Shown here one piece after another: positions 12,938 through 23,148 of a DNA stretch of 64,000 nucleotides. Location of the stretch: positions 78,161 through 142,160 of the forward strand of contig FWCC01000203.1 of assembly GCA_900169235.1 (NCBI GenBank). The letters run 5' to 3'. The DNA is from Zarea fungicola. Its lineage: Eukaryota > Ascomycota > Sordariomycetes > Hypocreales > Cordycipitaceae. Made by a program: the position numbers and the translations under genes. Position 1 is the first letter of the stretch; each line of letters starts with the position of its first letter. The notes beneath the pieces were generated by a model. The model was not told where the DNA came from, did no database searches, and worked only from the letters and a program-made list of their open reading frames with translations.

Positions 12938-15900
12938 ATGGATTCCAGGCACCACCACCGCCTGCAACTGCAACAGCCACCGCCGTCGCTCGTCACCGCA
13001 ACTGCTGCACCTACACCAACGGCGCATCATCAGCACGCCGCCCACAGCTTCCCCGGAGCTGGTGCCTCAACGTCCTTTCATCAAGTTGCTGTGTCGCCTG
13101 CCTCGCCGCCATCTTCAGAAACCGTGTTTGCTTCTCCTGATCGCTACTACTTTGAGCCTACGCACTCGCACTCACAACCGCAGCAGCACCCGCACCCGCA
13201 CCCGCCGCCACTGCGCCGCCAGTCCGACACGGCGTATCTCGCAGCATCGCGCCCCGATCCATCCACTCTCCTCCATCGACACACGAGCTCTGCGTCACTG
13301 CCATCCGTACGGGACCTTGGTGCTGGCCGCGCCATGCCGCCTCCGACCCAGACACCGCCGCCGCATCTGGGGCAGCAACATCAACCGCCGCATCACCAAC
13401 ATAGTCACAGCGCTGGCAGCTATGGTCCGCCTCCGTCTAGACCGCCCGCCGGCGTAGGCCCGCCACCTCCCAGCTCCTTTGCCGCTGGGAGAGATTTGCC
13501 CGCCCTGAGCTCCCTCACGCGATCCTCACCTGGTGTTGGCAGCTCCATGTCGATATCGTCCATGCTGGGCGGGCCTCCTTCCGCCTCACGCGACTCGCAG
13601 CCTCCCCCGGCGCACTACTCACCGCACTCTGCCCCCCCGACGGCGTCTGCCTCCCAGTACGCCCAATCAATGCATGCATCGCCCCGAATGCATTCGGCCT
13701 CTTCCGAATATAACCCTTTCCGCCGCCCGCAGACACCGGATCATCAGCGCAACTATGATCCCCGGCCTGGCGCCGCTCCGTCTCCCCGTGGTCACTATGC
13801 GGCGACATCGACTACCCCCGACGCCCAAAGATTTAATAATACGCCGCAGTCTTTCCACGTCAGACATCCATCTGCACCGGCCGAGTCGGGGAGGGATACA
13901 GGCAGAATGTCGGCTGGGCCACCAAATACGCCAGGTACTGCGACCAATCAACCCAAGACATTTAGCAACATGCCGCGACCAATGGACTTGGGCCGCGCTC
14001 CCCAGGACGACCCCTATGCACGGCGCGAAGACCCCCGTCACGGTGTAGACTACCTAGACCGTAATGCTCAGCGACACTATCCGTTTGATGACCGGTACCG
14101 ACTCGAGCGAGACAGACAGCCCGCTGCCGCTGAGCAACGGGAGCGAGACGCCAGGGAGCACTCCTATGCTAGCGGTGGTGGAGAAGCGCGCCACGGCCCG
14201 CCAGAGCTCAACCCCCGAAACCAACCACCCTATTCGAGACAAGCAGAACCTGCCGATCGCCGCGAACCTCGCGACCAACATTGGGGCCGCCAGGGGCCTG
14301 ATCATAACTATCGAGCGCCCATGGACCAACAGCGTGGTCCTCATCCCGACTACCCTCCTACCTCGGGGCCTTACCCGCAACATGGTCCTGCTTACCAAAG
14401 CGCGCCGCCACCGCCGCCGGCAGACCGTTACACACCCACTTCACACCCGCATCCCCAACAAGCCGGCCAGACGACTGGCCCTCCACAGTCCTACGATTCT
14501 CCCGATCGAGCGACGCTGGACCGTTTGCACCCTGGCGCCAGACCTCGCGAGGACCAGCACCAGCAACAACCCGGCTATCATAATCCCCCCCATGGGCCAG
14601 CGTCATACGATCCTGCCCGGCAGCGAAATGGAGAGGATCCGGGCAGCCACATTCATCAACGCAACTTGCTAGGCGTGCAAGAGATGAACCGCAAAGGACG
14701 AATGTCGCCTCTGCCCCAGGCTGTCCAGGGAGTGCAGCCACAACAGCCGGGACCTGCGGGTGAGCCCGGCATCAAGAGTGAGTTTGGACGCATGTTTGCT
14801 GGCATCGGCAGCGGCGTTGGCAACATGGGCGCTTCCAGCCCCATCACTTCAGCACCCAGCGGACAGGCGGGATCTGGGTCGTTTTCTAAGCGCGAGGACG
14901 ATGAGACGGCAGCCGATGGTGCCAAGGTCCCTAAACCAAGAAGAAGAAAGCTCAAGGACGAAGCCGACAAGCCGGATGACGAAAATTCTGGCAGAGGAAC
15001 TCCTAGTGGACGCGGAGCAAAGCGCACCAAGGGACATCATCATCATCAGTATGTTTTAAATTAGCCACGCTATTTGTTTTTTTTTCCTTTAGCATCCGAC
15101 TGACCGAAGACTAGTCACCATCACCACCACCATCACGCCCCAGATTCTGTCTCATCGCCCTTGGTTGGCATCACGCCACTGAAGGGTGGCAAGGCTACTA
15201 CCCCAACGGAATTTACAGGGGACAAGGCGTTTGCTGCAGCACATCACCACCATCATCATCATCATCACCACCAAGGTCGATCCGCCCAAAGCTCAACTCC
15301 ACAGCCCCGAGAAGTACCGGCACCCATTATCCCACCAAAGACAAAGACGCTTGTCTCCTCAAAAGCTGTACTGGATTCGGTGTCGCACAAACCCCGGCAC
15401 CACCTTGGAGACTTTGTTTACGAGACCGAGATCAAGACGGGCAGACTCGTTCCAAGAACAACAACTAACCGCGGTTTTTCTTCGACGCCTAAACCACTAC
15501 CGCTAGATCGAATCAAGGGCAAAGAGAATAGCATTCTCACCGTCAAGGTGCCGCGCGTGCACCTGACGCCAGTAGCAAGAGAGGAAATCACATCAAGAGC
15601 CTTCTTGTGGGGTACGGACGTTTATACCGATGACTCGGATGTCGTTGCCGCCTGCATCCATGCAGGTTGGATTATGGGAGAGTGGACCGAGGATGTTGAC
15701 ACAACCATGCTGAGCCTGGACAACAAGGTTGACGGCGCCAAGGAATCCAAGAAACCACCAAAGACGACGGCGGAGGTGACGTCAGAAGGCATCATCTCAA
15801 CCTTGCCCAAGTCTGGCCCGATGCCGATCCCCGCCAACCGCGATCTGCACATCAACATTATCATCACGTCCCGCCTCGTCAAGTACGCCGGCTGCACGCG

Positions 15901-16405
15901 CTATGGCATCACCAGCCGTGAATTTGGTGGCGAATTCGGTAGTCGGCACGCCGTGCACGACGGACTGAGTTACATGATTCACAGCATCCGATGGGTGGAA
16001 AACGGGGGGCAGGCACAGGCACGGCTCCGCGGCCAGGCGCGGCGCGATCGCATGCGCAAGGCCATGATGGAGGTGCATTCCAGCTTTGGCAACATTAGTG
16101 GCCAGGAACGCGAGCTCGAAAAGGAGCGCATTGCCAAGTTGCGAAGCGAGATTACAGGCAACTGGTGGAAGCAAGCCGAGGGGACAGATGCGGACACCGC
16201 GAATCACGACCAAGAGCGTGGCACAGCCGGCGGCGATGGCGACAAGGAAAACCACAACACCACGTCCAGCTCGGGTAATGGGGACGCCAAGTCTGCCGAG
16301 CAGACCAAGGTAGCTGTTGATAAGGATGTGGAAATGGGTGAAGGTACTCCTGACGAGACGAAAGCAAACGACGCAGATGGAAAGGCGCAGCAACTGGCGG
16401 TCTAG
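12938..16405 (+). CDS. RXT3: Rxt3-domain subunit of the Rpd3L/Sin3 histone deacetylase complex
   Basis: The exons 12938-15048 and 15115-16405 (66-base intron, GTATGT donor, CTAG acceptor) give 1133 residues. The first 700 or so are disordered and rich in Pro, Gln, His and Ser, ending in a basic segment KPRRRKLK that may serve in nuclear import. The second exon carries the Rxt3 domain: an ILTVKVPRVHLTP start, the AFLWGTDVYTDDSDVVAACI block, HAGWIMGEW, and further on the INIIITSRLVKYAG strand. A charged helix follows and the tail is acidic. In yeast, Rxt3 belongs to the large Rpd3 complex, which deacetylates histones at promoters. The intron sits inside a 12-histidine tract; a second tract of 10 histidines follows. 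Retaining the intron would end the protein at residue 708 and lose the Rxt3 domain. Family assignment is firm; the start rests on being the first ATG of the long frame. Confidence 0.9.
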
Positions 16406-16907
16406 AAATCTAGATCAAATGTACCATCATTTACGGCCGTGGAGTTTTTTTTTTTTTGCTCGTTGAAAAAATCTCTTCTTTTTATCTTTCTTCTACCTGC
16501 TAGGTCTTGGCTTGGGATGATTGGGCGCAGAAATTTTGTTTTAGTTGGGCAAACGGCACACGATATGCTGGGACATGACTGGAAGAATTATCTTTTCGCG
16601 TGGTGTATTTCCTAGTTGATTTGCTTTGATAGTTTTTTTTACTTTTATTTTTGATACCAAGCGTATGACATGTTGTGTATATAATACAATACAAAGAAAA
16701 AGATGCACATCCTTCCTCCTTGAAGATGCCTTGTTGTACACGGCCGCTCTTCACGGCCAATAAATATCGAGTAAAAGCAAAAGAGACAAATGTATCCCAA
16801 TTGCGACGTTTTCTTGGTCGGCTGCTTATTCTCTTTCCAACTTCACACTGGAGGTAGGATTCTGTAATGATTGTTCGACCTGCGCATGTTGGTCCTCGTC
16901 CAATCAT

Positions 16908-16932
16908 CCCCCCCCCCCCCCNNTCCCCCCCC
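16908..16932. repeat. Poly-C tract with assembly ambiguity (NN)
   Basis: A run of C residues is interrupted by two undetermined bases and one T, between the convergent RXT3 and SDHAF4 genes. The tract ends five bases from the SDHAF4 stop codon. Its true length is unknown, as expected for homopolymer sequencing failure. Confidence 0.9.
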
Positions 16933-16937
16933 ATTCT

Positions 16938-17381
16938 TCAGAAGTCCGTCACCTTGCCGTTATAACTCCAATCGCCACCGCTGCCCCATCGCAAAGGCTC
17001 ATTCTTGGGCCCGCCGACCTCGCCCGTGCGCGGGTTCTTGTCGCCTTCGAATTCCGGCTTTGCGCCGCGGTACAGGCCGCCTCCCTCGTTGAGCTCCGAC
17101 GACGTCGACGTGTTGACGGCGCCGGCGGATTCGGTCGCCGGCGCTTCGGGCTGAAAGGCGGACGACACCTCTGCTTCGCGCTGTAGGCGCTCAAACTCGG
17201 CCTGCTCCTTGGCCGGCAACTTGGGGGGTCCCGGCTGGGAGGTGAAGCTGGAAGCCAGTCGGCGTGTTCGGAGGACGGATACGGGTAGTAGGCGGCGAGC
17301 AGCTGTGGCGGTGGCCGAGGTGGAGGAGGCGGCGGCCAAGGCTTGTGCGGCGATGCGTCTAGTGGATATACGTGCGTACAT
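16938..17381 (-). CDS. SDHAF4: Succinate dehydrogenase assembly factor 4 (DUF1674)
   Basis: A single exon of 147 residues. The N-terminus is rich in Arg, Ala and Ser with no acidic residues for about the first 50 residues, a typical mitochondrial presequence. The C-terminus holds the diagnostic family block: FEGDKNPRTGEVGGPKNEP, then LRWGSGGDWSYNGKVTDF at the very end. This is the SDHAF4/Sdh8 signature. The factor binds the flavinylated catalytic subunit Sdh1 in the matrix and helps it join Sdh2 while limiting reactive oxygen production. The central region is a short charged linker. It is convergent with RXT3 and divergent from the DUF3669 gene across a 367-base shared promoter. Length and motif position fit the family closely. 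Confidence 0.93.
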   Translation of the reverse strand: MYARISTRRIAAQALAAASSTSATATAARRLLPVSVLRTRRLASSFTSQPGPPKLPAKEQAEFERLQREAEVSSAFQPEAPATESAGAVNTSTSSELNEGGGLYRGAKPEFEGDKNPRTGEVGGPKNEPLRWGSGGDWSYNGKVTDF

Positions 17382-17748
17382 GGCTGTTTTTTTTGTGTCG
17401 ATTTTCTTCTCGACTGTGCAAGGTGTGGTTTTGTGTGGTGATGAAGTTGAAACTCCATCCGAGGCTACAAGCGGAAGCTCTCGGTGGTCTGGGGTTGGTG
17501 GGGGCCTGGCGCGAGTGGCATTACTAGGCAGAGCGGCTTTTTATACTTTTAACATCAGACGCCTCTTCAAGCCGAAAATCTTGATGGGTTTGAAACGAGA
17601 GTTTGCTTGCATGGAAATTCTTCCTTTTCCCAAGGTCTATAAAATAGAGGTGTCTCCCAAGTTTCTAGACAGCCGGACAAAAAATACAACTAAAACGCAA
17701 CCATTCAAGCAAACCACAATAATTAATACTCTAAACAAATAATCTATC

Positions 17749-18900
17749 ATGGAACAGTTTTTACATAGCCAATCGAATCTCCTCAAAATTGGACAGGGTT
17801 TCTGCGGTACCGTTTGGGCAGAAGACACAGACGCCGATGCAACGACGGCGTCGCTGGTCATCAAACGGGCAGACGGCGGTCCAGGTCGCTCCCTTCCTGC
17901 TGAGCAGTATATTCATACTCACATTCTAAAGGCTGTGGAGAGCCTCAAATATGGTTTAAATAACACAAAGATCCAGCACGAGCAGAGCGCAAAGTATGAG
18001 AGTGACATTATCAACGGCCATAACATCAGGGACGACGATATCAAGCAAAATGCGAATACCAAGAATGACGACAAAGGCAACCCTGATTTCCGAATAAACA
18101 TCCCCATGAACATTGCCTTTCTGCAGCCAACCTCGAAACACTGGTCCAAGGTTCTGCCCCGGCTACCCGAACACTTCACTACCTGCGAGGCGCTCATTAG
18201 TGAGCGCATCCTGCCCATGCCTCTACGCATCCGCAAGCTCCTGGCAAACCGATACAGCAACGGCAGTGATGTGCAAGCTCTGCAGATGGCGCAGGACAAG
18301 TCGAATGAAAGTTGCCTGGTCCGGCCGTACCTTGGTAAACGTCGCCCCGAGCAGAGAGGCAGAGACCGAAGCTTGCGATTTTTCAGCCTTCGCAACTACC
18401 CTCTGCACATGAACCAAATGGAGGAACTCGGACTCCCCGTGGTCAGCTATGCGATGGCCATGGCGGACGCGCTCGCGTTCCTGCACTGGGTCGCCAGGGT
18501 GGACGCTGGCGACGTGGAATTCGTTCTGGCGCGGCCACGGCCCGAGGAGAGCCGTGGTATCCTACCCGCCATTGGAGGCAGAGACTTTGCGTGTGCAGAG
18601 TTTGGCGAGCACTGTCTCTGGATACTGGATTTTGATTGCTGCAGGGAGCTCGATATGAGCGCGGATGGGGTGCGTCGAGCGGCCATGTGCTTTTGGCGCA
18701 ACGATCCGTTCTACCCCCGGCCTGGTGCGGCGCTACCACAAGATCAGCACCTGTGGGATATTTTCGAGACGCGGTTTCTTGAAAAGAGCGCGCAGCATTT
18801 GGAGAAGGAACGTGAGGAGATTAAGAAGTTGCCGGAAATGCTTTTACAACTGATTCGGGATAATAGGAGCACTTGGACAAAGGGGGCGATTCCCCAGTAA
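17749..18900 (+). CDS. DUF3669 protein with protein-kinase-like landmarks
   Basis: A single exon of 383 residues. The C-terminal half carries the DUF3669 pattern: SLRNYPLHMNQMEELGLP, MADALAFLHW, DAGDVEFVLARP, CLWILDFDCC and CFWRNDPFYPRPG. The N-terminus looks like a nucleotide-binding Gly loop, IGQGFCGTVWA, followed by SLVIKRADG, which resembles the strand bearing the ATP-anchoring Lys. The HWVARVDAGDVEF and LDFDCC blocks sit where a catalytic loop and a DFG-like motif would be. This suggests a divergent kinase or aminoglycoside-phosphotransferase fold (inference). A low-complexity insert separates the N-lobe from the rest. These genes are common in filamentous fungi and their function is unknown. 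The start is the only ATG near the head of the frame and follows an A/C-rich leader. Confidence 0.8.
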   Translation: MEQFLHSQSNLLKIGQGFCGTVWAEDTDADATTASLVIKRADGGPGRSLPAEQYIHTHILKAVESLKYGLNNTKIQHEQSAKYESDIINGHNIRDDDIKQNANTKNDDKGNPDFRINIPMNIAFLQPTSKHWSKVLPRLPEHFTTCEALISERILPMPLRIRKLLANRYSNGSDVQALQMAQDKSNESCLVRPYLGKRRPEQRGRDRSLRFFSLRNYPLHMNQMEELGLPVVSYAMAMADALAFLHWVARVDAGDVEFVLARPRPEESRGILPAIGGRDFACAEFGEHCLWILDFDCCRELDMSADGVRRAAMCFWRNDPFYPRPGAALPQDQHLWDIFETRFLEKSAQHLEKEREEIKKLPEMLLQLIRDNRSTWTKGAIPQ

Positions 18901-20436
18901 GCTGGTGAAGGAATCAAGGGTTGAAATGTTCCAGACTGCATATTTATTTTCGTACTATTTTCGCCTTGTATTCATTTTCAGAGGTTTCGGCGCCGTCATT
19001 CGTTCTCATTTCGCGAACGAAACGCCCTTCATCCTTTTGCGATAGAAGAAACGCCAGCGTTGGCCCCGACGGAGCGAAAACTAAGTAAAGCTAGTCAAAA
19101 ATCTAATCGTGGAAGTAATAAGATCAAGGTGAAGGGGATGAGTTGAGCAGTTGGTGAATTTACTGACTAGTATACTAGATGAAAATATTTGATATCTGAT
19201 ACTCGGTATCGCCATGATTCAGATATGTACGGTATCCTGTAACGGCAAGCAAAAGACTACAGTTGTATGGCAACTTTAAACCCCGAATTTAATTTGTATT
19301 ACCTTGTACTATCCGCCCATCTTCAATTTACTCAGCTTAGGCGTGCAGGGAAGCCACCATCAAGGGCTCGGTAAACGGAAAGACAAGGATGGACCAATAT
19401 AGGATACAAAATCAGCAACCTATAGACTGTTTAGCAGAATCGCCGCCTTTATTATATCAATCTGTCGAGACAGGCCGGCTGTGTGGGCCTCAGCATCGCC
19501 GCGGCCTTTGCTCTGAGTAATTGCTACCGAAACTCTCATCTTAATTCGCAATCAAATGACAGTCAGCTGCCAATGCTTGGGTGGAATGGCTTGCGCATCA
19601 CTTCTGGCATGATTCAGCGATGCCCTCTCTTTCTACCTCGTGCTGCCACATTCGGTCACGAAAGATGGGCGAGCCACAGACACCGAAACCCTGTTGGGAC
19701 AAGGATTCCCTCCTGCTCAAGCGCGCATGAAGCGGCCTGTTGTTAAAGAGCTGCGCACATTTAAAACGCCACAGAGAGGGGGTTACTGGCCAACAACGGA
19801 TATTGCCTGTACCGTCGAATCAGAATCGCTGGCTGGCGCACACTCTCAGCCACATAACCAAACGGGGATCCTCAGTCCACTGCTTTCTTGGCCAAAAATG
19901 TACGCCTTTCTGTGTTAATCATATTCATAGTTCGCCCACCAAATAATGCCTACCACATTTTCTGAGACGAGACTATCGAACCCGCACAGCCCTCAAAGCC
20001 TCACTTTGCCCTGCCTGAACGCCGTCGGTTTACCTAGCAGTGGCTACTGATTACACCATTAGTGGCGTATTCAACCGTCCCCCCTTGCCATGGTCCATTT
20101 AATGCCGAAACCGACCTCTCAACATGACCCCAGAACGTGCCGATAATGTGCTTTTAGTCTAGTTTTGATCGCAGCTCGGACCAGCTCTTAATCCTCCGCC
20201 CGCCCATCGCTCTCTTGATCCAAAGGCATTATTTCCTGTTCTTGTCACCCATACAAACTGGTTTACTACTGACCTTTCGTGACATTATGAGTCGGCACTC
20301 ACGTCCATTGACGTGATGCATCTTCTTGAGAAGATGCGGCATTCTCTGTTATATTTTTATCCCGCAACTTGATTCAACTTGAGGCGGAGTGCCTCTAATC
20401 ACTGCTGCCGGTTCAACCGGTCACCCGTTCTAAGTC
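18901..20436. other. Intergenic region upstream of the phosphate symporter
   Basis: No gene is supported; open frames stay under 95 residues and lack motifs. The proximal end contains the palindrome at 20408-20420. I saw no CACGTG site in this interval. Confidence 0.5.
20408..20420. promoter_or_regulatory. 13-base palindrome CCGGTTCAACCGG before the phosphate symporter
   Basis: A CGG-N5-CCG inverted repeat ends 16 bases before the symporter ATG. It is the reverse complement of the palindrome at 9257-9269, and the match extends by one further flanking base. The position is close enough to lie in the 5' leader. A role as a zinc-cluster binding site is inferred from geometry alone. Confidence 0.4.
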
Positions 20437-22278
20437 ATGGCTGTGATGCACAGCTATACATATGTTTTTGTCCTCACAGCAATATTTGCATTTCTGGATG
20501 CGTGGAACATTGGTAAGTTGCATTTTACGACGGCTGTACTGCATCTGGCTGACCTAGTTGAGCAAAGGTGCCAACGATGTGGCCAATTCATTCGCTAGCT
20601 CCGTTTCGTCACGGACCTTGACTCTGAAGCAGGCCATGGCCATTGCTGCAGTCTGCGAGTTTGCTGGCAGTGTTGCAGTCGGTGCAAGAGTTGCCGATAC
20701 CATCCGCACGAAAATAGTCGACCCCCATCTCTTTGACGAATCGCCCCAGGTGCTGCTTTTGGCCATGATGTGCACCATTGTCGCATCATCCGTCTTCCTC
20801 ACAATTGCAACACGATACGGCCTGCCGGTGTCTACAACGCACAGTGTCATTGGCGGTTTGATCGGCACCGCTACAGCCACTGTCGGTATCGGGAAGGTGA
20901 GCTGGGGATGGCAAGGCGCCTCGCAAGTATTTCTCGCCTGGGTTATTGCACCCGGAATAGCTGGAACCTTAGGCGCCTTTGTGTTTTATGTCATCAAGCG
21001 AGTCATTCTGATAAGGCGCGATGCCTTTCGTCGAGCATTCTGGTCTATACCGTTTTTCAGCTTCCTCACCTTTGGCGCCGTAGCGAGTATGTCAAGTTGC
21101 CTTTCGCTGTCTAACGGGGTCCTGTTATTTGCTAACTTGTTCCAGTGTTGATTGCTTGGAAAGGCCTACCCAACACAAACCTCACGACGGCTACAGCGCT
21201 CATTGCTATATTTACCAGTGCGACAGCTGGCGCTCTCTTGCACGCCTTCTTCGTCATGCCGTATCTCTGGGTTCGAATAATTCGACAAGACTGGACTCTC
21301 AGGTGGTACCACGCACTTCTCGGCGTGTTTCTACTACGGCGGCAACCTCCACCACCAACACCACACGGCTTTGTGAAGCCCCAAATTAAAGACTACTATC
21401 GCGGACACCTGACACCCGAAGAGCTGTCATATGTTCGCGCGTCGGAAACGCTGCTACAATCAGTACAAACGCAGAGCGGCAACGACCCTCCCGAACTGGA
21501 CAAGGACGACGCTATGATTCTGCCACCACCGGCTCAGGCTCCTCCTACGGATCTATCACGACCCCGGTCGTCTGCAGAGGAAAGTCTCATCCCCCCAAGG
21601 CCATCGGGTGACTGGAAGAGCTTTCCCGTCATTGTCTGGCGAATTAACCGCGTGTTACTACGAGGCATCGAGCAAGATGTCATTAACATGCAGAGACGCA
21701 ACGCAGTGCTGAGCTGGGACCTGGAAGATATGCACTCCCGCGCCCGGCGCTTCGATAACCGTGCCGAATACATGTTTGCGGCTCTGCAGATTCTCACAGC
21801 CGCCGCGGCCTCCTTCACCCACGGCGCCAACGATGTCTCCAACGCGATTGCGCCCTTTGCGACGGCCTACGAAGTCTGGTCCCATGGCATCGTCACAGAC
21901 CAGGTGGAGGTGCCAATCTGGGTGCTGTGCTTTGGTGGCGGCGCCATTGTGCTTGGCCTCTTGAGTTACGGCTACCACGTTATGCGCACGCTGGGCAACC
22001 GTCTAACGCTCATCTCGCCTACACGTGGGTTCTGCATGGAGCTCGCGACGGCGATTACGGTGATTATGGCGACGCGACTGAAGCTGCCCGTGTCGACGAC
22101 GCAGTGCATCACGGGCGCCACGGTGGGTGTCGGACTTGCGAATGGAGACTGGCGATGCATCAACCCTAAGCTGGTTGCGTGGATATACATGGGATGGCTG
22201 ATTACAGTCCCGGCAACGGCGACCTTATCGGGGTGTCTGATGGGGTTAATTATCAACGCCCCGAGATGGAGTTCATGA
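20437..22278 (+). CDS. PHO89: Na+/phosphate symporter, PHO-4/PHO89 family
   Basis: The exons 20437-20512, 20568-21086 and 21146-22278 join in phase to give 575 residues. The internally duplicated PiT family signature is clear: GANDVANSFA near the N-terminus and HGANDVSNAIAPFA in the C-terminal half. Each repeat is followed by a paired motif, GLPVSTTHSVIGG and KLPVSTTQCITGA. About ten to twelve hydrophobic segments surround a hydrophilic central loop of roughly 130 residues, as in yeast Pho89 and Neurospora PHO-4. These plasma-membrane proteins take up inorganic phosphate with Na+ at neutral to alkaline pH and are induced by phosphate starvation. The secreted pyrophosphatase gene follows on the same strand 870 bases downstream. 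The start was chosen because the first short exon supplies the membrane segment VFVLTAIFAFLDAWNIG leading into the signature. Introns are 55 and 59 bases. Confidence 0.95.
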
Positions 22279-22426
22279 GATTTCAGAGACAGCGAGCATA
22301 TCGACAATACTTACTAATAGGCAAATATACGGAATTAGATCAAGATAAAAAAACGTCATTTAGATTGCTACAAGCTGGAGAATTTTTGCAAGTCCCACGC
22401 CATTTAGCATTTACGGGATTCAATCC

Positions 22427-22432
22427 CACGTG
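22427..22432. promoter_or_regulatory. CACGTG site, candidate NUC-1/Pho4 element
   Basis: CACGTG is the core bound by the bHLH phosphate regulators Pho4 (yeast) and NUC-1 (Neurospora). This copy lies 722 bases upstream of the pyrophosphatase start. The same core can serve other bHLH proteins, so the link to phosphate rests on the neighbouring genes. Confidence 0.35.
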
Positions 22433-22588
22433 AAGCAAAGTAAGTCAGGTACGGGCCAAAACACCAAGAGGCTTTTGCTGCATTATTTCAGCCGCCACCA
22501 CAATTGTTCCACTATGGCGTTTCCCTGCTCTCCTTATATTGTGCGTGTGCTCATACTCCGTATTGGACTTGCTGGGAGGGCGGTCGCC

Positions 22589-22594
22589 CACGTG
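22589..22594. promoter_or_regulatory. Second CACGTG site, candidate NUC-1/Pho4 element
   Basis: The palindrome is followed by C, giving CACGTGC, 560 bases upstream of the pyrophosphatase start. Two copies in an 870-base gap are more than the roughly 0.2 expected by chance. Confidence 0.4.
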
Positions 22595-23148
22595 CGCCTG
22601 CATGTCCGCGTCAATGGATCAGCATCGCTAGCCCGAGGCTTTTTTAAGCATAGAGTAAACGCTAGAAGGGAACTCGCGGGGTGGCGTCAGGGATTAACTT
22701 AAATAATGGTGGATGCGCAGTCCTTCTGCCAAGATTCAGTAGTCCGCTGTGAGACTGTGCATGTAGTATAAATTTAATTACGGCCCTACCTCGTCAACTT
22801 GAGCTTTAGAGAAGTATCGATATAATGTAGCTCCTGATTTTTCCGAGAACGTTCAACGCACACAAGACGCTACGGTACATTGAAGGGAGCAAGAGAAATG
22901 GGAAATTAAGAATCCAATGCCAAGGGCAATAAGTCGGATATGCAGCCTAGTGTAACGGCGCCATAAGCCAGCTAGAGTCGTGCATGGGGTCTCGGTGAGC
23001 GTGCGGGGATCTGATATCCATGCAAAAGGAACGTGTAGTCGGGAAACTTTTTTTAATAAATGCCAAGAACCGTCACATCCTTCGATTTCTTGGGTCCGTT
23101 CTTGTTCATCACTCTCTATGGTTGTTGGTATAGTTGTGTCAAGTCAAA

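Larger units (their letters stand above)
22279..23148. other. Intergenic region with two CACGTG sites
   Basis: This 870-base gap separates the symporter from the pyrophosphatase. It has no supported gene. It contains two CACGTG palindromes, at 22427-22432 and 22589-22594. Confidence 0.6.
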
